A stretch of DNA of 64,000 nucleotides from Mycocentrospora acerina (Eukaryota; Ascomycota; Dothideomycetes; Pleosporales). Location: positions 434,001 through 498,000 of the forward strand of contig JAKUHH010000395.1 of NCBI GenBank assembly GCA_022701365.1, in the 5' to 3' direction. Below, piece by piece: positions 45,616 to 57,511 of the stretch; position 1 is the stretch's first letter, and each line of letters begins with the position of its first letter. Made by a program: the position numbers and the translations under genes. The notes below the pieces were generated by a model. That model saw only the letters and a list, made by a program, of their open reading frames with translations. It was not told the DNA's origin and searched no databases.

Positions 45616-46730
45616 GTGGTATTGTAGTTAATAGAGGAAGTAGAACCAGTCAGGCGCAGGGTTGGTTTTATACAAACGCGTAATGGACAATTCGACATGA
45701 TGTCAATCTCAAAAGCTCTCATCCAGCCTTACCATCATAATACAGCAAAAGATCCCATGATGACGCTTACAGAGGCGTACAATCGCTCGATTCAGATCCC
45801 GAAGTCGATGCTGGAACTGATTCGCTAACAGCTACTGGTAGATTGTAATTGGACGATCAGACAATTGTGCGCCTGTACCCGTGGCAACAAGCCATCCAGA
45901 TGCCCTACATTACCAACGTTTGTGGGTCGCACGAGGGAAACGCTGATAGCGCGTGTTTTGACGCGAAGAATAGGTTGCCACGCAATGGCGGTTGATGGTT
46001 GCACACGGGCTGATTCGGCCCTTCTCACGACCCTGACATCACTGTGCATTGGGGATTGAGAAATATAAAAAATCCCATCAACAGCTATGGCCATTTTCCT
46101 TCTTCTCATGCTTCACAGATCTATCGCCACCATCTAGATCTCAGACTAGGCAAGTCAGCTTGTGCTAAGGGTTGTACGAACAGTAGATCAGTTTGTCAGC
46201 CGGAACCATGCATCCGGCACACCCCTCTCAGAAGCGGAGCAAGCAACCTGAACTTCCGAAAGAAGATTAAGACGTCTTGCAGCACACGGCCTTGTGGTTG
46301 CGTGATCTTATAACAGCTGTCAACTTGTCGAGACGCAATCTGGCGGAGTCGGCTCGGGAGCTACCCCACTGTCTTTCCTAGGGCCATATAATATGGACCA
46401 CATGTTCAAGCTTCATCTATATGCAGTCCAGTGATTGGCTCAGTAGACGAATGTCATCTACTGCCTCAACCCTATGTCGAAATAGGAAACATCTTATCTA
46501 TTCAGCTGCTTAATTCATCCCAGTCTCACAGTCGATCTTTTGACTACTGCAATTCTTCCGCTGCACAACATGTCTATGTCAAACATGGTCGCTGGCGTGC
46601 GACTAAAGAACTTATCTGCTCATGACTTCCATGTCGTCTTTGACACGTTTCAATAAAACATCCTCCCCATCTGGCCTCTCAATAGCAAATACTGCGACAA
46701 ATTTCTTTGCCTTTGGGGCTCAACATCACA
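45616..46730. other. Divergent intergenic region, catalase / BTB gene
   Basis: About 1.1 kb that should contain both promoters. An A/T-rich AAATATAAAAAATCCC lies near 46060. No open frame with a known domain. Confidence 0.5.
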
Positions 46731-47701
46731 ATGTTCATCACACCCATGATAGCGACTAGCAGTCTGTAAGTAGCTAGAAAGTATCAACCATTGCTATCCG
46801 TGCTCATAGGATGTAGGATCGGGTCCACCGAGTACTATTACAATCCCAAACAACCTTCCAGTACTGTTTCAAGTCAACGCTCGCGCTCGTCCTCGGTCAC
46901 CTCAAGTGCCACATCAACATCTTCTAACGCTAGCACACCTAAGCGATCGCGACATCTCAGAACATTCTCTTCTCAAAGCACAGACTCTCAAAGCACATCG
47001 TCTTCGTTTGAGGCCCATCCACCATATCAATGTAGTCGACCAACCACACCAGTTGAACGAGAAAAGCCCTCTTCAGACTTACTAGTCCGCTGCAAAAACG
47101 AATTGTACAATGTCCATCGTATAGTTGTATGCCGTCACTCGCAATGGTTCACAAATGTTTGTGCGAGAGCGTATTCATCCGTACGTACATTCTCAACGCG
47201 CATAATGTGCATCAACTATTTCATAATATTAACATGTGTGAAAAGCAATCGAATCGCGTCATTGATCTCAGTGCTGATAATTCAAATGCTGTCGCTGCGA
47301 TGATGCAATACTGCTATCAGCTCGACTATGCTGAACCAGATGCAAACACCCAGGGTAATACTTTGCAATTACACGTCGATGTCTATCTACTAGCGCAGAG
47401 ATATAGTGCTCCAGGCATGAAAGACCTTGCGTTGCAAAAATTCGAGGCTCTCACTTCAACAATACTAACTACAGGCAACGATGAGGAGGAGCTTCCTAGA
47501 GTAATCAGTCTCATGTATGCGCCAGGGCGAGCAATCAAGGGTAACGAGCTTCAACAAGTGGCTGTCAAGCTATGTGCAGATCATATAGAAAAGTTTGCTT
47601 GTGGGAATAGACGAGCAGCGGCAAGATTGTTTCGTTTGATGGATGAGCTGCCAGAGTTCAGGTCAGACATCTTCGAGAAAGTAGCAGAGAAGTGGAAGTG
47701 A
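46731..47701 (+). CDS. BTB/POZ domain protein, first of a pair
   Basis: Three exons (46731-46765, 46817-47180, 47246-47701) give 284 residues starting MFITPMIATSSL. The first intron ends at GGATGTAG and both junctions keep frame. A Ser/Thr-rich N-terminus (SSVTSSATSTSSNASTPKRS) precedes the BTB domain: DLLVRCKNELYNVHRIVVCRHSQWFTNVC, then after the second intron SNRVIDLSADNSNAVAAMMQYCYQLDY, and helices DVYLLAQRYSAPGMKDLAL. This matches the common fungal BTB type, in which YLYTLDY-like sequence follows the LPEDDP-like strand. The function is unknown; BTB domains dimerise or recruit cullin 3. The next gene also starts MFITP and has a BTB-like domain. Confidence 0.8.
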
Positions 47702-48066
47702 TATCTCATTTTACATTGGGCGTATTGTAGAGAGGCAGTGGTTGTAAGTTTGACACCATCTCAACCACACTGAGCGTAGAGATTCCTCATGCGTGCTGAG
47801 ATCTTCTATATGTATGTGTGTCTTCTCCTGTGAGAGTTGCTCGACACCTTTAGGTACTGATGTGGCCTAGGATCAAACAGCTTATGATAGCGCGAAATTC
47901 ATGTCCGCTTTCACCGTCGATAGTAGTACAATCTGACGATAAATTAATACCTTCACGTCAAACAACGCGTTCTCCAGCGCGTGGCGATTTCTTCACGCGT
48001 TCTGTTTGCGTTTTGTAGTCACTTCATTTTTATCTGTGGCTCAAGTGTCGTCCATACGCATTCGTC
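47702..48066. other. Short spacer between the two BTB-type genes
   Basis: 365 bases, same-strand spacing. It must hold the 3' end of the first gene and the promoter of the second. No repeat or RNA seen. Confidence 0.5.
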
Positions 48067-49690
48067 ATGTTTATTACACCATCCTCAACTCGCAGAAGCT
48101 CAACAAGACCAGGAAGCTCTTCGATTACGGATTCCCCAAGCACAATTATGCTGGAGCGCAAGCGTGCCTACAGTCAGGCTTTCCAGCCGGCTTCAGGTAA
48201 TAATGGCTTTTCTCGCCCAATTCAGGCAGCCAGATATATGGGATCATCCTTTGTCTCTACACCCTACATGTTCTACGATCTAAACAATGAAAATGAGTTT
48301 CCTCATGAAAGAGGTGGACATGAGATTGTACCAGGTTCAAATGCTACGTATCAGCATCTTCACTCGCAGCAAGGCTTCGTTCCGATGGAGAATACAGCAC
48401 CTACAAATCTCTCGGCTTTTGCGACTGCTATAAAAATGTTCCCAAAGCCATTATTCACCGGACAGCACACCTCGTGTCAGACAACGCCACCCTGTGATAT
48501 TGAATTCTTCCCAGAGTTTCCTAATACAAGTCAGTCCAGGGGCCCTACGCCTCCAACAGTACTGAAGTACTCGCTGTTCGATTCCGTCCTGTCGAGCCCG
48601 CCAACGAATTCTCTACGCTCTTTATTCCAAGCCTCGAAAGCTCACATAGGTCCTATATCTACTCCGGAGACCAACCTAGATCTAGACACCGAAATGAGTG
48701 ATTCACTAACCCCGACTATTCCTTCAACTCCAAGCGCACTCGGGTTCAACGCCTTGTCTCTTCTAGATATCTCAGGGCTATCTCAGCCAGTGATTCCGCC
48801 GAGAGGCTTAATTGGCAAAGCCCGTAGCATTGTACGAGTGGTGCCCACGAAAACATTCCAAAAGTACGTAGATTCTGATTCCTATATAGAAAAACCACAT
48901 ACTCACAAACACAGTGTTTTCTCTTCTCCCACACTTCCCAACGAAGTTGTCGTCATCTTCGACAGAGGCAAGAAATTCGAAAAAGTCGACAAATACCCTC
49001 TATGCAACGCATCCCGCATCTTCGCCAAGTTACTCAACGGTCCCTTCCTGGTAAGCCCACCATCACCTCATTCCAGCCTCTAATACTAAACCAACCCCTT
49101 AGTACTCAAAAATCCACACCCTCCGTCTACGCGACGACTTCCCCTACGCCATCCACGCCATGCTCACCTTCATCACCAAGGGCTTCTACCCATTCCACCC
49201 AGAAGCCCGAACCCGCTTCCCTCTACTCTGCAAACTAGACTACCACATCCACGCCTACCTCGCAGGAGCAAAGTACCAAGTCGCCTCGCTGTGCACCCAC
49301 GCCACGGCAATGTACACCATCCACGCCAAAATAACACTAAGCGCCGCTTTTGCGCAAACCTCCACACCCCCCTCCACGCCTAGACAGACTGCTCACACGC
49401 CGCACCACCCTGCAGACTGCTCGCACACCGCGGAGATTGATCGCTTCCTGGATAGTCTGGTATTGGTGTGGAGAAACACGCCTGATCGACGGGATGCGCT
49501 GCGTTGCGCGGCATTGGGGCTCGTGAAGCATTTCCTAAGTTGGTTTGTGAAAGAGGAGTTTTTTGTCACGCTGATGCTGCGATTGGAGGGGTTTGGGGCG
49601 GATGTCGTCGAGGCAATGGGGGAGGATGGTGTGGAGGTCAAGGCGTTGGCGGGGGGGAGGGGAGGAGTTCGGTTCGGGCAGGGCTGGTGA
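48067..49690 (+). CDS. BTB-like domain protein with long disordered N-terminus, second of a pair
   Basis: Exons 48067-49050 and 49103-49690 give 523 residues starting MFITPSSTRRSS. The first ~290 residues are disordered (Ser, Thr, Pro-rich). A BTB-like fold follows: NEVVVIFDRGKKFEKVDKYPLC, ASRIFAKLLNGPF, then after the intron YSKIHTLRLRDDFPYAIHAML and FPLLCKLDYHIHAYLAGAKYQVASL, which parallels the 'vdvYxLAdKYxxxxL' helix of BTB proteins. The end is a Glu/Val helix and a Gly-rich tail (GGRGGVRFGQGW). A 51-base segment (48864-48914) starts GTACGT and ends ACACAG; it is in frame and stop-free, so it may be an intron (506 residues if removed). The BTB call is moderate because the strand order is right but identity looks low. 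Confidence 0.68.
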
Positions 49691-50076
49691 GTCGTCGTGC
49701 GTGTTGCTGTGGAAGCGAATTCGCATGTGGGATTGAAGTGATGTGGTATGGACGGGCTAGTTCCTAGACACGGTTTGTTATGTTTCCTTGCTCTGCCTTT
49801 TTCTTTTTTTCTTTTTGCAATCTGCATCCGTTCATGCCACGATGAAACAGTTTAATCTGGACTTGACTATTGTCTTGCGAGCAGCTACGCTTCGAAAAAT
49901 GTGCAAGGCAAGGCCTCATATTGTCTCTGCGGTATCTTGATATCTATGATGGAATCACCGCGGTTAGCTTAAGCAAGCAATCAATCTACACCCGGTTTTC
50001 TGACCGCTGCTCTCTTTCCTCAGCAAGTGATGGACGAGATGGGACGGTATCCTCAATTTGGTGAATTGGATGGCCT

Positions 50077-50111
<35 letters not shown>

Positions 50112-50543
50112 CTACAGATTCTTGTAGCCATTTTAATAGTCCTATGAATGGAAATTCAACCAGGTAGACTGGGACTTTGTGTTATTTCGATCCTTGCGCT
50201 ACTGTGGGCATGTACATACATACATACATACCCTGAACAATAGATTTTTACTACAAATTTTCTCTCATTCAGTTTCACGGTTGGTTTGAAAGAGGAAGAA
50301 GAAGAAGAAGAAGAGCAAAAAAAATCACAGGAAAGATTCCAACACATAAGAAAAAGACACAGCAAGCAGATAATATATACATATATGTATTTATTTCCGC
50401 AACATCTCCAAAGCAGCCAAACAAACACTACAAGACGCTCTTCCAAAAAAAAAAAGGAACAATCTAGATGCTATAGAAAAAAGGCGACGCTCACTGTACA
50501 CCCATCCATCATCCATCTACCCAACTACTACTACTACTACCAT
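49691..50543. other. Convergent intergenic region with triplet repeats
   Basis: About 850 bases between the stop codons of the BTB-like gene (+) and the FKBP-STIMATE gene (-). It holds an AGC then AGT triplet run (50077-50110), a CATA run (50213-50231), a GAA run (50290-50315) and a CTA run (50526-50540). No gene seen. Confidence 0.6.
50077..50110. repeat. (AGC)n-(AGT)n triplet repeat
   Basis: About seven AGC units continuing into four AGT units. Confidence 0.9.
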
Positions 50544-52072
50544 CTACTCCCTCCGACTCTTATTCCCCGTCTGACTGCTTCCGCTCCCCGCACCGTCAAA
50601 CTCGGGATCATACTCCCTCGCGACAACAATACCAGCCTTGTTCTTCGCAGCCTTGGTCGCCACAACCTCATCATCACTGTCATCCACGCCGGCCTCTCTC
50701 AGCCTCCTCTGGCGCTCCAACCACTCCTCGTCCGTCTCCTCGTCGTCGCTTTCCTCGCCAGCGGCAACGGTGTACTGCCCGTCTGCGTGCCCGGGCTCCT
50801 TGATGAAGTTGTCGATGATCCAGTACTGCATGCCGTTCATGATGAGTGGGAAGATGAACATGACAAAGGTGATTTGCAGCGCCGTGTTGCCCTCTGTCCA
50901 GCGGAGTGCCCAGTCGCCGACCCATGCGATCCATGGGAGGAAGGCAAAGAGCGCCAGGACGCAGAGCTTCATGCAGATGAGGCCGAAGAAGTAGATGATG
51001 GATTGCTTGAGCCACCAGGTTGCGCGGGGTGGCTGGCCGTAGTTGCCTGAGCGGATAGATTCCGGGGGGTTGGCAAGTGGGGTGTGGAGCGCGGCGCGAG
51101 TGAAGATCTTGAGAAGAAGGACGAGAATGGGAATACCGATTGTGGTCTATGGGTTGTTAGTTTTGAGTTGAACAATGAGGATGTAATGGAACGTCTTACG
51201 TCGATAGCAAGGTTAAGCAGGTAGAATGAGCACGGGTTTGGCTGGTCTTCGCCATCAGGCGTCGCAGCATCCACGGCGTTCTTCACGCTGGCAGTGGACG
51301 CGACGTCAAACTTGCCCGAGGAAAGCATCGACATGAGGATGTTGGCCAGATGCAGCAGCACGGAGCCAAAGACCTGCTTGGACACATCGAAGAACCAGAT
51401 CTTCATGGGCCGACGCGGGGACTCTCTCATCCTCTTGACGGCCAGTGACGACACGGCCAGCAGTCCCAGCGCGCCCTGGACGAGAAGCGCAAAGTCTCCA
51501 AGCAGATTGCACTCGCCCGTCTCGCCCTCGTCGTCCAGAGGAGAAGTATGCGCCGTCACCGTCTGCGTCGCCTTGGCCGGCAGCACAGAGGCAACAGCCC
51601 CTCCAGCCGGCAGCGTAGGCTCCGTCTTGGTCTCCTGCACACTCGTCGAACTAGCCAGCAGCAACGAGGACGACGCCTGCACCACCTCCTTCTTCACGCC
51701 CTCGATGGCCAGTAACTCGGTCTCGAAGATGAGCGTCGAGCCTGCGGGAATGGCGCCATTCTGGCTGTTTCCATACGCGAGATTCGAGGGAATAGTCAGC
51801 TTCCTTGCCTCGCCAGGACACATGTCCAGCAGGCCCTGCTCCCAGCCGGCGATGACCTGGCCCTTGCCGATGGTGAAGCGGAAGGGCGTGCCGCGGTCGT
51901 AGCTCGAGTCGAATTGCGTGCCATCGGTCAGCGTGCCCTTGTAGTTCATCGACAGCTTGTCGCCATTGCGCGAGGGCCGTGTGCAGGTGACGGGACGAGT
52001 GACGTCGATGACGAGCTCCTGGGAGAGTGCGAGAGCAGGCAGGAGCAGCACAAGGGGAGTGAGAGGCCGCAT
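50544..52072 (-). CDS. FKBP prolyl isomerase fused to STIMATE-type membrane protein
   Basis: Exons 51200-52072 and 50544-51146 (phase 0) give 491 residues. Residues 1-~17 (MRPLTPLVLLLPALALS) are a signal peptide. Residues ~20-130 form an FKBP domain of the ER FKBP2/FPR2 type: GDKLSMNYKGTLTDGTQFDSS, FRFTIGKGQVIAGWEQGLLDM, LAYGNSQNGAIPAGSTLIFE. A Ser/Thr/Ala-rich linker follows. From CNLLGDFALLVQGALGLLAV the protein is a multi-span membrane protein with KIWFFDVSKQVFGSVLLHLAN, PCSFYLLNLAIDTTIGIP and FIFPLIMNGMQYWIIDNFI, the signature of the STIMATE/TMEM110 (yeast YPL162C-like vacuolar membrane protein) family, ending in an acidic/basic tail. No Met occurs in the linker, so a separate STIMATE start is not evident. 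An ATG at 52126 would add 18 residues before the signal peptide; the shorter start is preferred. Confidence 0.85.
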
Positions 52073-52800
52073 CGAAGGGGGGGGAGACGCCGTGAGGTCG
52101 TCGTTGGGGTACGAGGGTGGGTGCACGCGAGGGTGCGGTGGTAGTACCTAAGCGTTGGCGCCGTAGTGGTACTTTGATATAAGCAAGCCTGAAACACAGC
52201 AGCGGGCAAGACAACCGCAACAAGACCGAAACCGAGAGCGCAGAGAAAAGATGTAGTCAGAGACGGGCGTCAGGTCAGCATGAGCCCCAGTGATGATGCA
52301 CTATATCCATCCACGCGCTCGTTGCCACTCTCATTGCCAAGCTCGCCGCACGTGCTGATGCTGGCGTTGGTGCTGGCACTGGCACTGGCACTGGAGCTGG
52401 AGCTTCCACCCAAGCCCCGGCCGCACCTCCGGATTCTTGGCCGATCCAAATGTGATGCAAGGAACAACAACACGACGCACGCGTGCACATTAACCCTAGA
52501 TACTTGGCCACTCTAATTAACGTCTTCCACTCTAGCAATACAGCAAGCAAGAACCAGCATCTACCCTCCTCCCAAAGAGCGTGCCATTACAATTCAATTT
52601 TCAAGGGGACGGGTATCTATCCCAAAGTTGCTTATCCCCCCTTGCCTTGCCTTGCCCTGCCTTCCTTCCCTTGCCTTGCAGCCCCCTGAATTAGACGCCA
52701 GAAATGCAATCAAAAAAAATGCGACCCAGATTCTCCTCAATATGTACTCTTACAAAGCAAATAAAAAACAAACGAAAAAGCAAAACATGCAACTGCTGTT
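52073..52800. other. Intergenic between FKBP-STIMATE and transporter genes
   Basis: About 730 bases, promoter of the FKBP-STIMATE gene and 3' flank of the transporter gene. It contains a TGGCAC hexamer run (about 52370-52392) and a CCTTG-type run (52639-52680). No gene seen. Confidence 0.55.
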
Positions 52801-54803
52801 TTACTCCACATCCTCGGGTCTCTTGATCGGGCTCGCTCTCGCAGGACTGTCCACCCCGGGCGATCCACTCATCCCCGGCGCAAGCTGTAGACTGTTCCTT
52901 ATCACCCCTCTGGTCTTTGACCCAGTCGCCTGCGTTCCCCCACCACTTCTGCTCTCGCGGTCTGGATCGCTTGTATCCACGGGCGCGTAGATGTCCTGCG
53001 CTTGCAGATGCGCGTTCATGAGTGCTTCTTCCCTCATCTTTTTGAGTTTCATGTAGTTGTAAAGGGCAATGCTGCCAATTGTGACCACAAGCCCTGTAAG
53101 ATTGATGGGTGTGAGTGGGTCGTCGAAGACGAGATTCGCCGTAATCAGCGTGACGACTTCCTTGAAAATACCGCAAATGCTCAGAGTAACAACCGATGTG
53201 CGTTTCAAGAGGGCAAACTCCGAGGCCGTCATGAGGAATGCGAGGACACCGGGGAAGATCAAGATGCCAACACCTAGGCCGGTGCCTCTGGCCTCGAAGA
53301 GTTGGCCCAGACCAACGCTGAGCGCTGAGAAACCCTCGACGGGGACGGCGAGAGCGAATATGCTAATAAACATGACTGGGGCGAGAAAAAAAATAGAAGA
53401 AAATGGGTTCGCCGTGGCGGGATTGCGGAGGAGCAGGATCTGTGTTAAAGACCAGCGGAAACCAGATGCGCAGGCAGATGACATGACGAGGATGAAGCCG
53501 AGGGCGTGGAAGGCAGCCTCGCCGGCTACCATCATGACCACGCCGACGGTCATGATGAGAATAATCAAAACTAGCCTCCATGACGGTTGTTCGAGGCGGA
53601 AAAGGAAAGCAAAAATGAGCACAAAACCGAGTGCAGATGACTTGCACATTGCTGTTTACGTTAGCCGACTTTTGTCTGATGTTTGCACGGCGGGCAGGGA
53701 CCTACTGAAAAATGTCAACGAGATGAACTTCAAACTCGTGTTGCCGAGCCCAATGTCCATGCCTGTTGCGACACCACACGGGCCCAGTCTAGAAAAATAA
53801 AACCACTTGGTCATGAGCGGCTTCTTGGGGTCAACAGGCTCCACGCGTGCGCCTGCAGCGTGAGGATTGAGCGAGTCGTGCCGTGGTCGAAGGGAGGGTA
53901 CTAGGAACAGCACCAGAGACGCGAGCGAGAATTGGACAATCATGTGAAGACACGTTGTGAATAGTGGAAAGGGGAAAATATTCTTCGTTTCTCCGTCGCC
54001 TTTTTCTTCCTTGAACATCCACTTGTTGTACACGGATATGGAAATGGAAAAGAGGTACCTGGTGTGTGTGTTAGTCGTTGTTTGCTGGTTGCCCTGGCTG
54101 ACATTGCGCCAAGCCATACGTCGCCGTACCATAAACATATCAGTGTACCATTGACCATCATGGAGCGCATCAGGCTCTGGTCCGCCAGCTTCTTCTCCTC
54201 CTTGGTGTACGTAATCTCTGGCACAATGCGCTGGTCGAGCAGCGTGTTCCTCCTCTTGCGCCGCCTGCGTCTCCGCCTGTCGCGCTGCGTCAAGCCCGTC
54301 TCCTCGTCATCCTCGAGGCCGTCGCCGCTCATATCGTCGAGCTCAAAGTCGGTGCTGTCGCTGGGTGAGTCCGAGTCGGAGGGGTCTGCGTCGTCGGACG
54401 AGGGCTTGTCCTCTCCTTCCTCGGCAATGTGGTCGGACCGGCGTCTCCTGTGTTTCGGGTCTTTCTTCGAGGGGCCTGAGCCAAGTAGCGAGGAAGAGCG
54501 TCGGCGGGCGTTAGTGGCTGCGGCCGGATCCATAGTCGGTGTGGGAGGGTGGAGCCTGGCTATGCGGCCCGTGGCCGTGGTAGTGGTAGGGCGCGAGACG
54601 GTGAAGACGTCGTCGTCGCCGGCGGAGAGACTGGAGTCGGAGGGGAGGGAAGGCAGCGTGCGGAGGGGAAACTCATCCCCCGGGTGTGTGTGGGCGTGTG
54701 TGTCAGGCGGGCCCGGCTGCTGTCTAGTGTCGTCAAGCCAACGTGCCAACGCAAAAGCCGGGTTCGAGTCGGTCTGCAGCTGCGTTGAGGTCATCTTCTT
54801 CAC
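52801..54803 (-). CDS. Triose-phosphate transporter family protein (SLC35C2-like nucleotide-sugar transporter)
   Basis: Multi-span member of the drug/metabolite transporter superfamily, probably in Golgi or ER. Exons 54130-54803, 53706-54058 and 52801-53651 join in phase to 625 residues. The first ~210 residues are disordered, with acidic Ser clusters and a basic patch (RDRRRRRRRKRRNT). The TPT core starts at NGTLICLWYLFSISISVYNKWMF, the classic first helix ending in YNKW, and continues with GPCGVATGMDIGLGNTSLKFI, MCKSSALGFVLIFAFLF, EAAFHALGFILVMSSACASG and SICGIFKEVVTLI. The GNTSLKFISLTFFTMCKSS stretch is the family's substrate-side motif. The C-terminal tail is polar and cytosolic. The substrate is unknown. 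The start is uncertain: MKKMTSTQ at 54803 or MDPAAATNARRRSS at about 54533. Confidence 0.85.
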
Positions 54804-55484
54804 CCTTGGGGCAGCTGACCCGATGCGTCTAGCGGCCTTCTTGGCGATGCAGTGGGGCGGCCCCGGCTAGCATTAGGGGGCGGAGAGGGGCGGGAGGATG
54901 ATGCGCTGCAAATCCTGAGGGCGACTCGAGTGCTGCAACGGCAGGTACGGCGGAGGGCGACTCACGGGCGACGCGCAAACGACGAGGCGGCATGCCCAAC
55001 GCCCAAGTTGCGCCAGTTAATTTCTGTAACACATCGGGCCCTTGCAAACTCCCTTGCCCATCCCGCATGGCCCCGTTGAGACGCAACCAACGGCTGCCGT
55101 GTGCCACATTCGCAAGAGACTCGCTGCATCTGCTTGTCGGCATGTACTGGCATGGCAGCGTGACAGTTCGATGCACGCATACACGGCGGCATAGAATACA
55201 TGTTTAATTAGGCGTACCACAAGCGAGGCTGTTCTCAGGTCGCGTGAGCAGCCATCCTGCAGCCCCAAAGTACAAATTCACATTTCGGAACGTTCCGAGG
55301 CCCCATACCGAATATCCATCCACAAGCACAAACACTTACGCCAGGGATGCAGACGCCAGCATCGCAGGTCATGTGCATACCAACAGCGAGATGCAACTCC
55401 GAACCAAAGACAGACTCCGTTTCTATGCAAAACCCATACAGAGAAACCTGCTCGTACACCTTACCCCCTTGCTCCCTTACCCGC
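54804..55484. other. Intergenic between transporter gene and HYM1
   Basis: About 680 bases, two minus-strand genes. No recognisable frame or repeat. Confidence 0.5.
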
Positions 55485-56844
55485 TCACACTGCTGCTACT
55501 GGCGGAGGAACGGGTTGCGCAGGCAGATTCTCAATCTGCCGTATCAGGAAACTCTTCTCGTCGATAAACTGCTCGTCGTCTGTGCGGTCCTCGAGGAACG
55601 TGGGAAGAAAGCGTAAAAGCTTATCACGATTGCTGATCAGAATCCGCTGTACTGCCAGAGACTTGTGTGGGTTCGCAACAAAGACCTAGATGCGTGAGCA
55701 GACGTGGCGTGACTTGACATGGAATGTGCAACCAACCTTGAATACGTGGAACCCCTCATACTGAATCATGCGCCTGTCATCTCGCAGCAGCTTCATGACG
55801 ATCTTGAGGTTTTCGCCAGAGTCCACATACTTTGTCATGACGACGTAGTTCGCCCGGTCCAGCAGAATCTCGCCCAGCAGTTTGATCGATTGCCGCTTCG
55901 TCACGTAGCTCTCCGATTGGATGAGCCTTGTGTTGAAGTGCTCGAAGAACATGTCAAAGTTTGTGTGTAGGAATGTCGCCACAAGTGGCTTATGCTTGGT
56001 CAAAATTTCCTGCTTGCATGTTAGTCGAGACGAGAGCCAACCATTCCCAAGTGCCATACCTTGAATGTATTGAATGCATCTGCACTGACTTCGAACGCGC
56101 CCTTTTCTATCCAGTCAAAATACCTCCAGAATACGCCATTGCCCGAAGCTGCTATGTCGGGATTCACGTTTGAGAGATCAAGCTCATTTTCATCGTCTGG
56201 ACCGTCGTGATACAACACCAACGCAGCAATCGCATCATATTTGAGTGCTTCGCGCACGATTCCTCCACAAGGCATAGCACTCTCCCGTCGATCATAGCCA
56301 TAATTCAATGCAATAATAACTCTTGACTGAAATTGGACTATGTGGTGCAGCACCTGTGGAGGATCTGATTGTTCAAGGCCCTTGTATCGGAAGGCTGTTG
56401 AGAAGATGACTTGGGCATCCTTTCGCGATTCGAACGGGAGCTTGTGTATGTTGGTTGCTAGAATAAAGAAGAGGTCCTCGCCGATGATGGCTGCGAGGAG
56501 TTGATGTACAGACTCTGGATTGACTTCGGTATCTTGACAACAGTCAGCACTTTTATGAAACCATGGCTGGAGTGCGTGTGTGCATGCGCGTGCAATGTGC
56601 GACTGTAGGTTGTCATGAAAATTTGAGCAGTACCTGGTGTACCCTGAAGCCTTTTCTTCATTTCCTGGAGCTCCAAAGCCAGCTCATTCTCTAGCTAGTC
56701 ATGGTTAGCATTGCCTCGAGTGAGATTGCATAATCAAACCTTTGGATTGGGTCTCTCCTCCTGGCTGAGTCTTAATGTGAGATCCTTGACATATCTTGTG
56801 AGTTCCATCTGCGTCTTGGGCGGTTTGCGAAAGAGGAATGCCAT
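55485..56844 (-). CDS. HYM1: Mo25-like scaffold protein Hym1
   Basis: Armadillo/HEAT-like scaffold that binds and activates GCK-type kinases (yeast Kic1) in the RAM/MOR polarity network controlling hyphal growth and cell separation. Five exons (56740-56844, 56634-56694, 56060-56532, 55737-56009, 55485-55685) sum in phase to 370 residues, a normal length for the fungal family. Landmarks: MAFLFRKPPKTQMELTRYVK at the start, KLPFESRKDAQVIFS, EALKYDAIAALVLYH, FWRYFDWIEKGAFEVSADAF, FLHTNFDMFFEHFNTRLI, SYVTKRQSIKLLGEILLDR and MIQYEGFHVFKVFVANPHKS. These Mo25 motifs are continuous only after removing all four introns, so the model is well constrained. Confidence 0.95.
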
Positions 56845-57511
56845 GTTCAAAGGGAAGATGGCGGATCGGGGGTCAGGTAGAGGTGGTGGTTTGCTGCAGC
56901 TGGGGCCGGAAAGCTGCTATCCAAACGGCGACGACATGCAAGCGGCTCAGGTGTACTATATGCTCGGGTGACGTAGTGGTGTCTGTTGTAAGGGGTGCAA
57001 GGGTGCAAGAGTGCAGGGATACGGCGCGGTTTGTGCTTTGCTATGGTGATGCTGAGGTGTCAAGGTCCAGGTGGGAAAAGCACCCTGAGCCGCCTTAAGT
57101 CCGCACCAGCCAATCACATCATTTACATGTGATACTCGAAACAGCAATCGGTAATGCACGAAACCACTCCTGTCGCCAAAGGAGCTTGATTCCTGTGGTC
57201 TGGTGCACTGGAAGCGCGAATAGTGGCCACCAGGTACATGCAGAGGTCTCATTTGCTGATAACTTGAAAATTGGCAATCATCTTGACGAGATACTTCGCC
57301 AAGGGGGTAAGGCGCGTCGCCTGGAATGTAACCAACACTAATAACTGTTTTGATGATTGCTAGACACAGTCATCAAGCTCAAAAGTAATTAAAATAAGCT
57401 TTACGAATAAATCTAGATATCCGCAACCTGTCGGCCAACTTGAAACCTCACGTCCCGCCTAAGAAGAATGCAACTTGAGCCTAACCTCACAACCAATCGC
57501 AGTAGCAACTT
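56845..57511. other. Intergenic between HYM1 and kinase genes
   Basis: About 670 bases holding the HYM1 promoter and the kinase 3' flank. No gene, repeat or RNA recognised. Confidence 0.5.
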
